Shown one piece after another: positions 11,858 to 24,450 of a stretch of DNA of 64,000 nt. The notes under the pieces are model-generated. The model was not told the origin of the DNA and ran no database searches. It saw only the letters and a list, made by a program, of their open reading frames with translations. This stretch comes from Gnetum montanum. Taxonomy: Eukaryota; Streptophyta; Gnetopsida; Gnetales; Gnetaceae. Numbering within the stretch: the stretch's first letter is position 1; every line of letters starts with the position of its first letter. The stretch spans positions 22,416 through 86,415 of the forward strand of contig MNCI01005294.1 in the NCBI GenBank assembly GCA_015680685.1. Reading direction: 5' to 3'. The translations under genes were made by a program, and so were the position numbers.

Positions 11858-12693
11858 TGATAAAATCATATTAGTCATCAGATGCAATATCATATCTATG
11901 ATATCATAGTTCTACTTATGTCATCATAGATATGATGTAGCGGGTTTTGGTCATCACTAAAAATATTAATCCACCATCATGTCACTCAAACAACTTTTGT
12001 GCAACACTTAGTGAAATTTTTGTAGTTTCTTTCTGTGAGTTACAGTTACAGTTAGAAGTGAATGCCCGCAATGTGGTAACTAATAGTTGTATGGAGTCTT
12101 TATTCAAGTAGATTGTACGTGGACACAATTCATGACTAGCAATAAAGATTGAGATTGTTTACTTTTATTTTCTTATATGTTTACTTTAATTAAGTTCTTT
12201 ATATTTTCTAAGTACATTACTTTTCCAATGTTCATTAGTAAGCAGAATAAGTACGACTAGTTTTGAGCGTTAAGTGTAATCGTTTGGTAACCCATGGTGG
12301 CTTCACTTGATTCGCTTAGTGGCAAGTTCACTTAGTAATCCCAATGATGGTTACTTGAGCCCAAGGCATGTATAGCAAGCCAAGAATGGATGCTTATTAC
12401 ATAGTCTAGAATAGATCTACATTTCTAGTATCATCTTGATTTAAATTTTATTCTCATTTTTGTTATGAAAATTCTTAGGATTAATTTGAGCCCATAACAT
12501 CATGATATCATATACCTTATTGAGAGTTAAACCATGCTACTTACACTTCACTAACATAACATGAGAAGATAATGATCATAAAACAACTATCAACCACACA
12601 TATTTACATTATCAATTCACAGATTATGATCTCGTTGTGCATAAATGCTTGTGACTTGCATGGTGAAGTGTTGGAATACCTAGCCACTCATCA
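11858..12693 (+). repeat. 5' LTR of element E
   Basis: It starts TGATAAAATCATATTAGTCATC and ends TAGCCACTCATCA. It matches 41561-42133 plus 60724-60846, the split 3' LTR. The bases just left (11853-11857) read CTCCA. Palindromes ATATCATA/TATGATATCATA near 11885-11935 correspond to the GATATC cluster in other family LTRs. A decayed primer-binding site (TTATGTCATTGCTAGGGA, 12695-12712) follows. Confidence 0.8.
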
Positions 12694-13998
12694 TTTATGT
12701 CATTGCTAGGGATGTGTTAATGTTTGCTTAGTAGTTGATTTTATAAGAGTTTGTTGTATTAAGAATTACAGAGTCTATCTTTCATACTTGAATCAATTCT
12801 TTTAACACACACACATACATAAAAGTATCAAAAACGTAATACAGCTTCTACACTTAAGGAGAAATCACCACATGCTAATGAAATTTATAAGAGTCATGAC
12901 AAAGGATATGATGAAGAATACTAGAGTGTATCCATGCAAACCAAGATTTCCTATGCTTACTTTGAGTCATATTATCTTAATTTCACATTTTTCTTTCATC
13001 AAGGTGAATAACTAAGGTGGAAAGATTTAGAAGGTAATAATGTTTTTCCTATAGAACATTGTCTATGCTACAAGCAACCCTTTTAAGATCAAAACTTAGT
13101 CACATATAGGAAGGGTAACACATCACAAAGTACATGACTAGGGCTTACCAACCAACAGAAGCCCAGGTAAGAAGGGATGTTGCTATGGATACATGAACTT
13201 GATAAAGGAAAGAAAGTACCATAAATAATTATTCTAGAAGAAAGAAATGATGCTATGTTCCACATAGAGAAATTCTTTCAAACCCATGGATCTCAATCTC
13301 AAACATCAAACATCTGTAGTAAAGATCCTTTCAAGATAAAATTGCATTAAGCTCTTATGAAAACACCCAAAGGAGACAAGGAAGACTCCATAGTTAGGAG
13401 AAACATAAGATCTAGAACCTCCACTAAATCAAAAATGGATGAATCAAGGAGTCATAGAAGGAGAACTAGTTAGCACCATTCTCCAACTTCTTCCTCTTCC
13501 TCCCTACACTCCTCTTGAGAGTATGACAAGAGAGAAAGATGAATAAGAGATCACGATAGGAAAAGATGAAGGGATCTTAAGAGGTATGAGCATTGAAGAA
13601 GGCATCTTGATGATGAAGAAGATAATTATGAACAAAGGAGAGAAAGAATCAAGGATGAAGAGAGAGTGTGTTATGAACATCGAAGGAGTCACCACTACAT
13701 TAGAGCTTATGAATCCAAAGACTATGAATAACTCCTACTAGCCACTTGCAATAGGATCAACATTAGGATAGTAGTATATATTCTTACTAGTCATGCAATG
13801 GATAGTCATATCAAGTGATTAGATATAAAAAATATCTAATATTTAAAGGTGGATACAATGTAGACCCACAACACCATCTTCGAGCCTTCTACAATGCCTG
13901 TGCCCTATAAAATATTAAAAAAAATTGGCAGAAACTAAAGTTGTTTCTAAGAACACTCATTAAGAATGTAGAGAAATTGACACATATCCTTAGAATTG
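12694..13998 (+). pseudogene. gag: Leader and partial gag of element E
   Basis: After the primer-binding site comes a leader, then a gag reading frame full of stops. Recognisable pieces, by comparison with D, are FFFHQGE*LRWKDLEGNNVF (about 12990-13050), a charged segment from 13510-13700, and the capsid core with HLRAFYNACAL (13880-13915), KLKLFLRTLIKNVEKL (about 13940-13985) and a break at 13998. The C-terminal half of gag and the protease are absent, lost at the junction with C. Confidence 0.65.
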
Positions 13999-14774
13999 TG
14001 ATGAGTGGTGAGGTACCCCTACACTCAACCATACGAATACGAGCATGCACGTTCGATCCGGTTGAACTCCAAGTACTAAGTGCTTACACGCCTTATAGAA
14101 CACTTAAGGTTAATCAATCATTGTCTTCCCATACTTACTTGTATTGTCATGGTTGTATGGTTAAGTCTGAGGTATATGATTTTTATGTCTTTTATCTTTT
14201 TATTGCCTATGCTAAAAGAGGAAAGGGTGAAGAGACTAAGTAACTAAGTTTCACTAACTTAGCTTTAATCGTCCTAGCATCAGTATTCGTTCCCACTTTC
14301 CGTACACACCTTGAACTAGTGCAACGCTACTAGGATTACCAAACACTATTCGTTACTAGGTTACCAAGCATAGCACTCATGCTCGAAGCGGTCGTACTAA
14401 ATCCACTTAACTAGGAGTTGAGGGTTGAGAGAGATTAATTATCTAAGAAAGCATTTAAGCATTTAACATTAATTAAATTCTAATTAGCTTAGTCCATGCA
14501 CTGCAAGGTTTATCAGAAATTTCATCTTTATTTCCATACACAAATGTGTGCTCAGGTACAATTTGCTTGAATAAAGATCTATTCACTTTGACACTCCTAC
14601 TATGGGCACATGGAAATTATTATATCTCTGAAATGGTAAAACTGCTAGAGTTTAGCTAAGGGTCTAGATCTAGATGATCTTACAAGGGAAAGATGCCTCT
14701 TATTTATAGACAAGGCGATGGGTTGTGATATCATGTACGTGATATCGCGGCCCATGTGATATTGCATCCCATCA
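13999..14774 (-). repeat. 3' LTR of element C
   Basis: On the minus strand it starts TGATGGGATGCAATATCACA and ends CTCACCACTCATCA. GATATC palindromes lie at 14740-14760, TATAAATAAG at about 14708-14699, and a polyadenylation-like AATAAAGAT block further in. The polypurine tract AGTCATGGGGGTA (minus, 14787-14775) directly precedes it. Left of it, E's gag is interrupted (flank AATTG). Confidence 0.85.
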
Positions 14775-16622
14775 TACCCCCATGACTGAATGAAAACTTT
14801 TCCTTGAGTTCCTTACAAAATATTGGGAAGGTATGGGATTATTGACTTGAATGATACTAACGATGGATGGGGTGACACGTGAATGGATCATCATTACAAA
14901 ACATGACAAAATTTAGTGTTTTGACAACAAGAGTGAACACTATACATAATTGACATCCAGCCTTATTTGGCAGTTGAGAGAGAAGAGAGAAGAGAGAGAG
15001 AAAAGAAAAAGTCTGTTGCTGCCAACGCCAAGATTGCGCCTTTCGTTGTCCATCCATGAGTGTGCCATCAATCTTGTCCCTTGCATAATTTCTTCAGCCC
15101 CAGTCCATTCCAAATGTTTCTTCTAGATCCAATCTATTTTTGTATGATTGCCATCTGCACACACAACACAGTCTGATATTAGCAAGGATAAATGAATCAT
15201 AATGCAGTTGATACCTTGCTTCAGTGTAAGGTCCATTGACTGAGTTGTGATATGGCTAATACAGATTTGGAGATATGGCTGACTACCCAAGGTGTAGGGG
15301 TTAAGAAAAAAATCGAGAAAATTGGACCAGGACCCCCATGACTGAGAGCGAACCTCCAGTAGCGATAGAATGGAAAATGATAAGGAATAAGAATGATGGA
15401 GAAAAAGAAACAATGACCATGCAAATAAAATGGATGTCACAGATGGAGATGAACAAAATAAATGGTGATTGCGAAAATGTTTAAGGAAAAGAAATTAACT
15501 GATGCACCAAATAGGAATGCTAGTGGGTCCTCCCCAAAGCAGGCTCATGCCCTTAATGCCCTGACAATCTCACACTCAAAGAGTCTATAGGCTCTAAGAA
15601 TTTCATTTGGAGAAAAGAGTTAAAGTCTTAACCACAAGAGTTTACCAAAAAGAAAACAATGCATTAACCAAAATATAGACTACTGATACAACTGACAATG
15701 AGGTGATAAATGGGGAAAGAAGGATGGAAAGAAGAGAATGGAATGGAATCTCAAGAACAAGGTGGTGTAAAGCCCCTTGTGTATTAATGGTTAATGTTAC
15801 TTAGTAGATCCCATTCCACATCTAGCCTCAAAAAAATCACATTCAATGACTTCGCATTAATATAGTCGTCCCATCCATCCACTTGAAGTAACAAGAATGC
15901 CTTCACCAAAGAGCCACCACCATTCTGACAAAATGAAAGAGGAGAAAGTGGGAAGCAAGAAGGGCCTTAGTTAGAGGGAACATGTTTATTTTAGTTGCAT
16001 AACTAGTGCTTGTAGCCCAAATGATTATTTCGTCTAAGGGGTGTGCTTTGAATTTTCACTGTTTTTTTTTTGTGTTTTTGCATAAGAACCACACCATGCA
16101 ATGACTTATTATTTTTATTTTCTCAGCTTCTCGATAATGTGGCAACGTCGGAATGGTAAGAAAACTTAAGAAGAAAACATCCAAGAACCCAAGAGAATGG
16201 CCAGCACAAGTGCATCAAATCCCCTTGAAGTCACACCCTTTTCAATCCTTGAGTCCTTCCTTAGTTTGAGAAATTCCTAGTGACTGGTTCATTGATAGTT
16301 ATTATTATTGAAAAAGGAATTGTATAGTTCCAAGCCAAGAGAGACCATAGAATTTTATGGATGTATGGATGAAGTGGACTCATTTCCTACTATATCAACA
16401 TCATAACTTAAAGTTAAAAACCAAACATTAGTAATCAATGGAATATAGTTCACACCACCATTGAAGCACTTATCAAGTGACGAATCAAACAAAGTAATAA
16501 AACACATAAAGAAATGAAAAAGTATAAACGATGTTGTAAAAAAAATTAAGAAAAGTTATAGAAATTTGTAAAACAAAAATGTGTAAAACAAAAATTTAAA
16601 AAGAACTGAGGGTTGCAAATGA
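14775..16622 (-). other. 3' non-coding spacer of element C, with remnant post-pol gene start
   Basis: This stretch follows the C protease stop. On the minus strand it contains a polypurine-like motif at 16652-16641, a conserved box (15546-15522) shared with D, E and G, a second polypurine-like motif (15343-15332), and a splice-acceptor-like TGTGTGCAG joined to ATG at 15154, matching D and followed by a short decayed frame. It also includes sequence (about 16200-16550) corresponding to the assembly gap in D. Confidence 0.7.
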
Positions 16623-19600
16623 TCAGCATAAGTGGCCATCTCCCCCATGACTGAATTGGAAGGGAGAGATCCGAAATAGTGAGCGAGATTGTCCTCTCTC
16701 AAATGTGCTATGTGCATAGACCGTTCTAGGTTCATGATAAGGGTTGGTCAGTTTCACATAAACTAGTATTCTTCTATTGGAGTACTCATTTAGATTTTCT
16801 AAGAGTTTCCAACTTCTCTTGATTGGTGTTTTCAGATTAAGGATTGGAAGTTGACGACACTCTTGTTCTAGTGCATCTATGCTTTCTTTGTGGGTGCAAG
16901 TTGGTCCCCCAGTTAGTTCCATGCATATTGGTGGATTGCTCTCTTGATTAGCTGTCAACCACTGAGTGTTCTCTTGTTGTGTGGTTGCTATATATAGGAA
17001 CTTTTGTATGTTAAATTCATGGGCACACCAGTTGCATGCAGGAGATGTTGAATGCTCCTGTATGCTATCACCCACTGTATCACTATATGTGATGCATGGA
17101 ATCTTCTTCTTATTGATCTTTCCATAAGTATTTTCCTTAGACATTTCTAAGGAAAGATCATGGATTCCTAGGCATGCATTTACGGTACTTAGCCATTCCC
17201 TTCCCATTATTATTGGGAATTTCCCCTTGTCATTGTTGACTTATATCACTAGGAAATTAGTTGGGTATGAACAACCACACATAGTGGTAACGATGTCCTC
17301 CAAAAATCCCAAGGGAATAGTGATGGATTGGTCAGCCAGATCTAAGCGAATGTTGCTCTTCTTTAGTGGAGGTAGGTTCTAGGCTTTATACTTATCTTGC
17401 AATATCAAGTTGACTCTGGAACTTGAGTCAAGAAGAGCTTTACATTGTTCATTCCCAACGACTTGGAGGTAGATTAGGGGACTTATAGGATTAAAGAATT
17501 TTCTGGGAAGGTGGCCCACCTTGATCTAGTTAATGATGGTATGTGTTAACATAACTGTATGCGTTGAGCTCTGTTGTTGGTTTGAAGGGAGCTCCAAAGC
17601 ATTATTTGATGGAGGAACGTTTTAAGGCTCAACCGCTTGTGGTTGTGAGATCTTGTTTAGACTGTTGGTTCTGAAGAAAGGTCTTATCCTTGTACAGTTG
17701 TTAGAACTGGCAATGGGTTGAAGGTTTATAGCTCTCGTAGCATTGCATTGCTGTGGTTGAGTGGGGAGTTCCCCTTGCATCGCTGGAGTAGGTGGTAGTG
17801 GAGCTATTGGTGTAAGAGTTGTGGGTGGATTTGGAGGATGGTATGGATGTGGTGTTTCTCTCCTAGGAGAAGGATTCCAATAGTACTCCTCAGCTTGGTA
17901 GTGACATTGTGGAGTCACGTGACCAACAAAGTCACTTGGAGAGATTGGATGCTACATGTAGTAGCCATATGGATCGGGTTGCTTGTAAGGGTACTGTTGC
18001 CTTGGCAGTGGCATCCCCCATGATTGTGGTTATTTCTACTACTGGTGTTGCTCCATAGGTTGTGGCAGAGTTCCACTTGGATAATATGTTAAGGGTTGGT
18101 GGAACTGCCTTAGGTTACCTTGAGGATAAGGTAACCATCGGTGTGCTTGCCATTTGTTAAGTCGTGGGTTAAGTGCATACACCTCGGACTCTTGCAGATG
18201 TGAGATTATTGGGAAACATCCCTTAGGATGGTCATATTGGCATATTTTACATCCACCGTCATTGTTTGTACTAGAATCCACAACCTCTTTGGTAATAGTC
18301 ATTTTACCCTTACCTTTGTTAGGTGCATAGTCCAAATCCCTCTTTTTTTTTCTTATCATGGTAACTACTTCGCTCCTTAGACTCCTCTACGATTCTTAAA
18401 ATGGTTTTAAATCTACTATCCAAGGAGTCCCACATTTGATCTACATTAGCCAACACTTCTATTTTTAATTTCTGGAGCGGCAAGGTTTTCCTACTCACCA
18501 ACTCTTCTAGTGGTGACTCATCCTCCTCCTCACAGAATCTCACTCTCCTCTTTCGGAGGGAAGGATCGTGGTTATACTCTTTCACACTTTCTCTCTTACA
18601 TAGCTCTCCTTCTTCCTTAGCTACCTACTCCAATAATCTATGAACCTCATGGGACCTAAGTTTAGATAATCTTCCTTGGGCATATGTCCCAAGGGTTCTC
18701 CTAGTTTCATATCTTAGCCCATCTACGAGATGGCATAGTTGATCCCATTGTGCATAACCACCGCTTGGGCAACGGTGTAGAAATGCATAATATTGGCCCA
18801 TGGAAGCATCCAAGGGTTCGTGATTACCTTGCTTCCATCCTTGTATCTACTTTTACAGGTTGGACACTTGGGAGTACATTTGATATTTATCGTTAAACTG
18901 TTCTAACATCGTACACCACCTTTGAATGGATTCCGGTTCTAAGGACTAGTACCAGCTCTCTGCTTCTTTTATGAGTGTCCTTGGAAATAACTTTAACTTT
19001 TGCCACTCATTTTCAATGTTTTGTAAGGTGAAAGCATCATGAAATGCTTGTAAGTGATTCTACGGATCAGCATTGTATCCCCCTTAAATTGTGGGATATT
19101 ATTCATGTCTAGTCTCTTGATTCAGGTATCATTTTGGTGCCTTGTAGGTATTCTAATAGCCTCCATAATGTCTAACATGCTTCGGGTTGCAAGTAGGGGT
19201 TTGTCATGGTCATTTCTCTTATGGCATCTGTGATGCCTATGTGGTTTCCTACTTTCCCTTCTTCCATGCCTTGATTCCCTAGAATTCCCTCGTCCTCACT
19301 CTTGACTCTCTCATTGAGGTCTCTCATTTTGCTTACCCTTATCCTCACAATGAGGTTCCTTATGATTGCATCCCGATGTTGAAGGAGAGGGTGAAAGTGA
19401 TGATGAAGGTGAAGAGGAAGGAGAACCATCACCATGATGATGTTTCCTACCTTCCCTTTGGTGATCTCAACCCAAATCATGATGACAATCAGAATGCTCG
19501 TCCTTATCTTGTGTTTGTGTTCCCCTGTTGAACACTTGGTGTTCATGGGGATCAAAACTAGGGTTGTGAATCATGGAGTGAAGGTTTTGATACACCATCT

Positions 19601-19742
19601 CCTCGCTATCGTTAGGAGGGGGAACATATACCACACTGAATTGTTGAGGAACTGGCAGATTCTGGTTATGTACGTTGTGCTGCTGACTTTCTCTAGTGTT
19701 GGTCCTAGGTAGTGAAGTGCTTTTGTGTGGAGAAGAAGACAT
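16623..19742 (-). pseudogene. gag-pro: gag-pro of element C (decayed)
   Basis: From ATG at 19742 (MSSSPHKSTS) the minus strand encodes an N-terminal region ending near 19470, a charged Arg/His/Asp segment, and the capsid core: MDASMGQYYAFLHRCPSGGY starting at 18813, then LVDGLRYETRRTLGTYAQGR. Next are a CxxCxYDHPKG zinc-knuckle-like motif (CKICQYDHPKGCFPIISHL, about 18250-18190) and a Pro-rich linker (17918-17622). The aspartic protease region carries a changed catalytic triad near 17430 (family DSGS; here SSSRVNLILQ). The tail begins MGREWLSTVNACLGIHDLSL (17207) and ends at 16623. In-frame stops and frameshifts are scattered through it. Confidence 0.75.
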
Positions 19743-19887
19743 TTTAGTCTTGTTTGGTGTGCTATTTACCGTTATGTTATTTTTCTCTTAATTAATCCTA
19801 AGGGTTCATTTTAGCTCCCAATGATGTGAATGATTTTCTATGTTCTACGTAGCTCATAAACAACTAAGTCCTCGGCAACGATGCCAA

Positions 19888-20528
19888 TGATGAGTGGCAA
19901 GGTACCCCTACACTCAACCATATGAATACAAGCATGCATGCGCAATCCGGTTGAACTCCAAGGACTAAGTGCTTACACACCTTATGGAATAATTAACGTT
20001 AATCAATCGTTGTCTTCCTAGACTTACTTGTATTGTCATGGTTGTATGGTTAAGTAAGTCTGAGGTATATGATTTTTATTTCTTTTATCTTTTTATCACC
20101 TATGCTAAGAGAGGAAAGGGTGAAGAGACTAAGTAACTAACTTTAACTAATTAAGCTTTAATCGTTCTAGCATTAGTATCCATTCCCACTTACTGTACAC
20201 ACCCTAAACCAATGCAATGCTACAAGGATTACCAAACACTTTCGTTACTCGGTTACCAAGCATAGCACACATGCTCGAAGTGGTCGTATTGAATGCACTT
20301 AACTAGGAGGTGAGGGTTGAGATAGATTAATTATCTAAGAAAAAAATTGAGAATTTAACATTAATTAAATCCTAATTATCTTAGTCCATGCACTGTAAGG
20401 TTTATCAGAAAGTTCGTCTTTATTTTCGCACACAAATGTGTGCTCAGGTATAATTTGCTCAAATAAAGATCCATTCACTTTGAGACTCCTACTGTGGGCA
20501 CATGGAAATTATTCTATCTCTAGAAATT
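19888..20528 (-). repeat. 5' LTR of element C, truncated
   Basis: The inner end (TGATGAGTGGCAAGG on plus at 19888) and the U5/R part are present. The U3 part, including the GATATC palindromes and TATA box, is missing after about 20528. It fuses there to a similarly truncated plus-strand LTR of D. The primer-binding site on minus is TGGCATCGTTGCCGAGGAC (19886-19868). Confidence 0.8.
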
Positions 20529-20537
20529 AAATCCTAA

Positions 20538-20983
20538 TTAGCCTAGATTCTCTCAACTCTTTCCTCCTAGTTAAGTACCTCAATACGACTACTTCGAGCA
20601 CGTGCGTTATGCGTGGTAATCCCAGTGACGATTAGTGTTTGGTAGCCATGGTTGCATCGGTTCAGGGTGTGTACAGTAAGTGGGAACGGATGCTGATGCT
20701 AGGTAATTTAGACTTAGGTTATTAGTTAGAGTTAGTTATTTTTCTCAACCCTTCACCTCAATAGCATAGGAGACATAAAACATAAAAAGATATAAAAATC
20801 ATATACCTCGGACTTACTTAACCATACACCGTGAAAACCACAAGTAAGTATGGGAAGACAATGAATGATTAACCCTAAGTGTTCCATGGGGTGTGTAGGC
20901 ACTTAGTTTGTGAAGTTCGACCAGATTGCACATGCTACGCTCTTTTCGTATGGTTGAGTGTAGGGGTACCTCGCCACTCATCA
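20538..20983 (+). repeat. 5' LTR of element D, truncated
   Basis: Only the 3' portion remains (matching about 26700-27141 of the 3' LTR), ending GCCACTCATCA. The left end is joined head-to-head to C's LTR. About 18 bases at the join (20526-20543) resemble a nearby LTR segment (AATTAAATCCTAATTA at about 20364), suggesting templated filler. The primer-binding site follows (TGGCACTGTTGTCAGGGAC, 20985-21003). Confidence 0.75.
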
Positions 20984-21124
20984 TTGGCACTGTTGTCAGG
21001 GACTAAGTGTTTGTGTGTTGAGTAGGACATAAAGGATATCACTCACATCATTGGGAGCTAAATGAACCTTTAGGTTAATCAAATAAAATTTTTATAATGG
21101 TAATTAGCACACCGATAAATAACA

Positions 21125-24100
21125 ATGTCTTCTTCTCACATGAGCACATCACCTAGGGATACTACAAAAGATAGTCGGCAATCAAGAACACATAGCCGAA
21201 ATCAGCCAAGTCCTAAACAATACCGAATAGTCTATACTCATCCCGATGAGTATATTTCAAAATTTCTATTTATCCTCCATCAAGATGAACAGATGCGCTA
21301 GAGAGATTTGCAAAGTAACATCGTGTTACCTCCTGATCAATCTGCCTCTAACATGCTTTTCCGTGCTTTGGCACATATAAGAATGATAGATTTATATGCA
21401 GAATACATTGTGAAAGACTTTGATTCAAAGGATTATTATCCCATAGAAGCAAAACGTATGAGGGACTTAAGGCAAGAGAGCCAACATACACTATTGAAGG
21501 GAAAAGAGGTCCCACACGTCCTAAGTGAAACTAGAAATGGTGAACCACTTATAACTAGTTTGCTATCAAGAGATGTTCCCCCTCTTAACGAAAGTGAAGA
21601 GGTGGGCTATCAGAACCTATGATCCACGATACATATCCCTGGTTCTGATGCTCGTGAACACCAACTATAGAAGGAGCAACAACAAAAGACAAGGATGAGC
21701 ACTTAGATTATCATCACAATCAAGGTTGGAGCCATAGAAGAGAAGGTAAGAAACATCATCGTGGAGATGGTTCTCCTTCTTCTTCCCCTTCTTCACATCA
21801 CTCACCCTCTCCTTCCACCTCTAGGTACAATCATGAAGAGCATAACGGAGAGGATAAAAGTAAGAAAAATGAGAGACCTCAATGGGAAAGTCGAGAGAGA
21901 GGACAAGGGCAAGGACGTAGGGAGAGTAGGGAACAACGAAGACATCACAGGCATCATGAAAGAGATGATCATGATGAATCCCTACTTGCAACTTGAAGTA
22001 TGCTTGACATAATAGAGGCTGTTGGGATTCCCACAAGGCATTTAAAAGATAGTCAGATCAAGCGTTTAGACATGAACAACATCCCATGCTTTGAGGGGGA
22101 ATACAAAACTGATTAGAAACATCATTTACAGGCATTTCAAGATGCCTGCACCTTGCAAAATATAGAGAATGAGTGGAAAAAACTTAAGTTATTTCCTAGG
22201 ACACTCATCAAAGAAGCAGAGAACTGGTACCGGTCCTTAGAATCGGAAACCATTAGGAGGTGGAGTACAATGTTAGAGTTGTTCAATGATAAGTATCAAA
22301 TGTACTCCCAAGTGTCTAACTTATGTAAGCAGATCCAAGGATGGAAGCAAGGTCATCATGAACCCTTGGATGCTACCATGGCCCGCTACTACACATTGTT
22401 ACATCATTGTCTGGGCCATGGTTATGCACAGCGGGATCAACTTTGCCACATCGTGGATGGGCTAAGGCATGAGACTCGAAGTACCCTTGGGACTTATGCC
22501 CAAGGAAGACTACCACAACTTAGAGCCCATGAAGTACATTGCTTGTTGGAACAAGTAGCAAATGAAGAAGGTGAGCTACACAAAATGGAAAGTGTGGAAG
22601 AATACAACTATGATCCCTCCCTTTGAAGGAAGGGAGTGAAATTTTACGATGAAGAGGATGAGTCACCAATTGAAGAGTTGGTGAACAAGAAAACCTTACC
22701 GCTTCAAAAACTAAAAATAGAAGTAGTAGCTAAGGTAGAAGAAGTATGGAGCTCCTTAGACTCAAAAATTGAAACTATCCTTAAAATTGTAGAGGAGTCT
22801 AAGGAGGAACAAAGTAGTGACAAAGGTAAAACAAAGTGGAGAAATTTAGGCCTTGCACATAACAAGGGTAAGGGAAAAATTACTATCTCTGATGAGGTTG
22901 TGGAATCAGACACAGACAATGACAGCGGATGTGAGATCTACCACTATGACCATCCTAAGGGATGTTGTCCAATTATCTCACATCTACAAGAGTCTGGAGT
23001 GTATGCGCTTAATTCAAGACTCAACCAATGGCAAACACCCCGAAGGTTACCTTATCCAAAAGGTAACCCAAGGTAGTTCCACCAACCGTTAACGTATTAT
23101 CCAAGTGGAAGTCCACCACAACCCATCAGACAACATTAGCAGTGGCAATACCCACAGTCATGTGGGATGCCACCGCCAAAACAACAGTACCCTTACCGGC
23201 AGCCCAATCCATATGGTTATTATGTGCAACATAAAATTTCTCTAAGTGACTCCATGGGTCACACAACTCCCCAACGTCACTACCAAGTTTGGGAGTACTT
23301 TAGGAGGACTCCTCCTCTGGGAGATACTCCATACCCACACCATCCTCCTAATCCATCCACACCTCTCCCACCTTTAGTTCCCATAACACCTCCTGCTCCA
23401 ACAATGCAAGGGGAACTCCCTACTCAACCACAGCAACGCCATGCTACGAGAGTAGTAAACATTCAACCTGTTGCTGGTTTTGAAAAATGTAAAAAGAGAA
23501 GACCTTTCATCAAAACCAGAAGTCCAAACAAGCTCTCACAACAACAAGCAGTTGAGCCGATGTACACACCTCCACCATCTAACACTTCGGAGCACCCTTC
23601 AGTCCAATAGAGCTTAACGCATACGGTTATGTTAACACATACCGTAACTAACTGGATCAAGGTAGGCCACCTTCCTAGGAAACTAACTGACCCTGGGAGT
23701 CCCTTAATCTATCTCCGAATCACCAGGAAAAAACCACATAGGGCTCTTCTTGACTCAGGTTCCGGAGTCAACTTGATTTCATGAGAGATGTATCATGCCT
23801 GGAACCTACCCCAACTTAAGAAGAGCAACATCCAACTAGAGCTGGTAAGCCAATCCATCATCATTCCCTTGGGATTGGTGGAGGACATCATTACCACTGT
23901 GTGTGGTTGGTCCTACCTAGCTGATTTCCTAGTGATTGAAGTAAACAATAACAAAGGGGACTTCCCAATTATAATGGAAAGGGCAAGGCTGAGCACAGTA
24001 GATGCATGCCTAGGCATTCATGATCTTTCCTTGGAAATTTCCAAGATAAACATTTATGGAAAGTTCGAGAAAAGGAAAGTTCCATGCATCACATACAGTG

Positions 24101-24450
24101 ATTCATCGGGTGATGACATGGAGGAAATGCCTCCATGTAACAGGTGTTCCCTTGAAACCTTAAAACAAACATGCCTATATGTAGCAACCACACAACAAGT
24201 AGTAGACACCCCGTGGTTGATAGCTACTAAAAAGAGAAACAAAATATGCATGGAACGAACTGAGGAGACAAACCATGCCAACAACGAAGGCATAGATACA
24301 TTGGAATATGAGCGTCACCAACTTCCACCCCTCAATCTAAGATCATCAATTGGGAGAAGTTGGACACTTTTAAGAAATTTAAACGGGCACTTATTATTTT
24401 GGATCTCTCCCTTTCCACTCAGTCATGGGGGAGATGGCCACCTATGCTAA
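21125..24450 (+). pseudogene. gag-pro: gag-pro of element D (nearly open)
   Basis: ATG at 21125 (MSSSHMSTSPRD) begins gag. Parts in order are: PDEYISKFLFILHQDEQ (about 21240-21295); IVLPPDQS (21315); a charged region rich in Arg, His and Glu (about 21720-21990); the capsid core KKLKLFPRTLIKEAENWYRS (about 22180-22240) and ARYYTLLHHC (22380); a degenerate zinc knuckle CEIYHYDHPKGCCPIISHL (about 22930-22990); a Pro/Gln-rich linker (23170-23600); and protease with active-site ALLDSGSGVNLIS (about 23740-23785) and IIMERARLS in place of the usual ILGRP. The part after 22153 is one frame to 24450 with few stops; one frameshift lies between 21622 and 22153. Gag forms the particle and the protease processes it. 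Integration functions must come from elsewhere. Confidence 0.8.

Larger units (their letters stand above)
13999..20528 (-). mobile_element. Non-autonomous gag-pro element C
   Basis: On the minus strand C runs from a truncated 5' LTR (20528-19888) through a primer-binding site, gag and protease (19742-16623) and a 1.8-kb 3' spacer to the 3' LTR (14774-13999). No RT, RNase H or integrase is present. C and D are homologous along their whole length but clearly diverged in hand comparison, so the inverted arrangement is not a simple assembly fold-back. C lacks a ~350-bp gag segment present in D (between the SSSP start and VPPPNDSEE). Confidence 0.85.

Noticed and set aside
15123-15440. Minus-strand frame of 105 codons in C's spacer
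   Set aside because: It reads through the acceptor-ATG region and pyrimidine-rich sequence, and the corresponding D sequence does not keep the frame.
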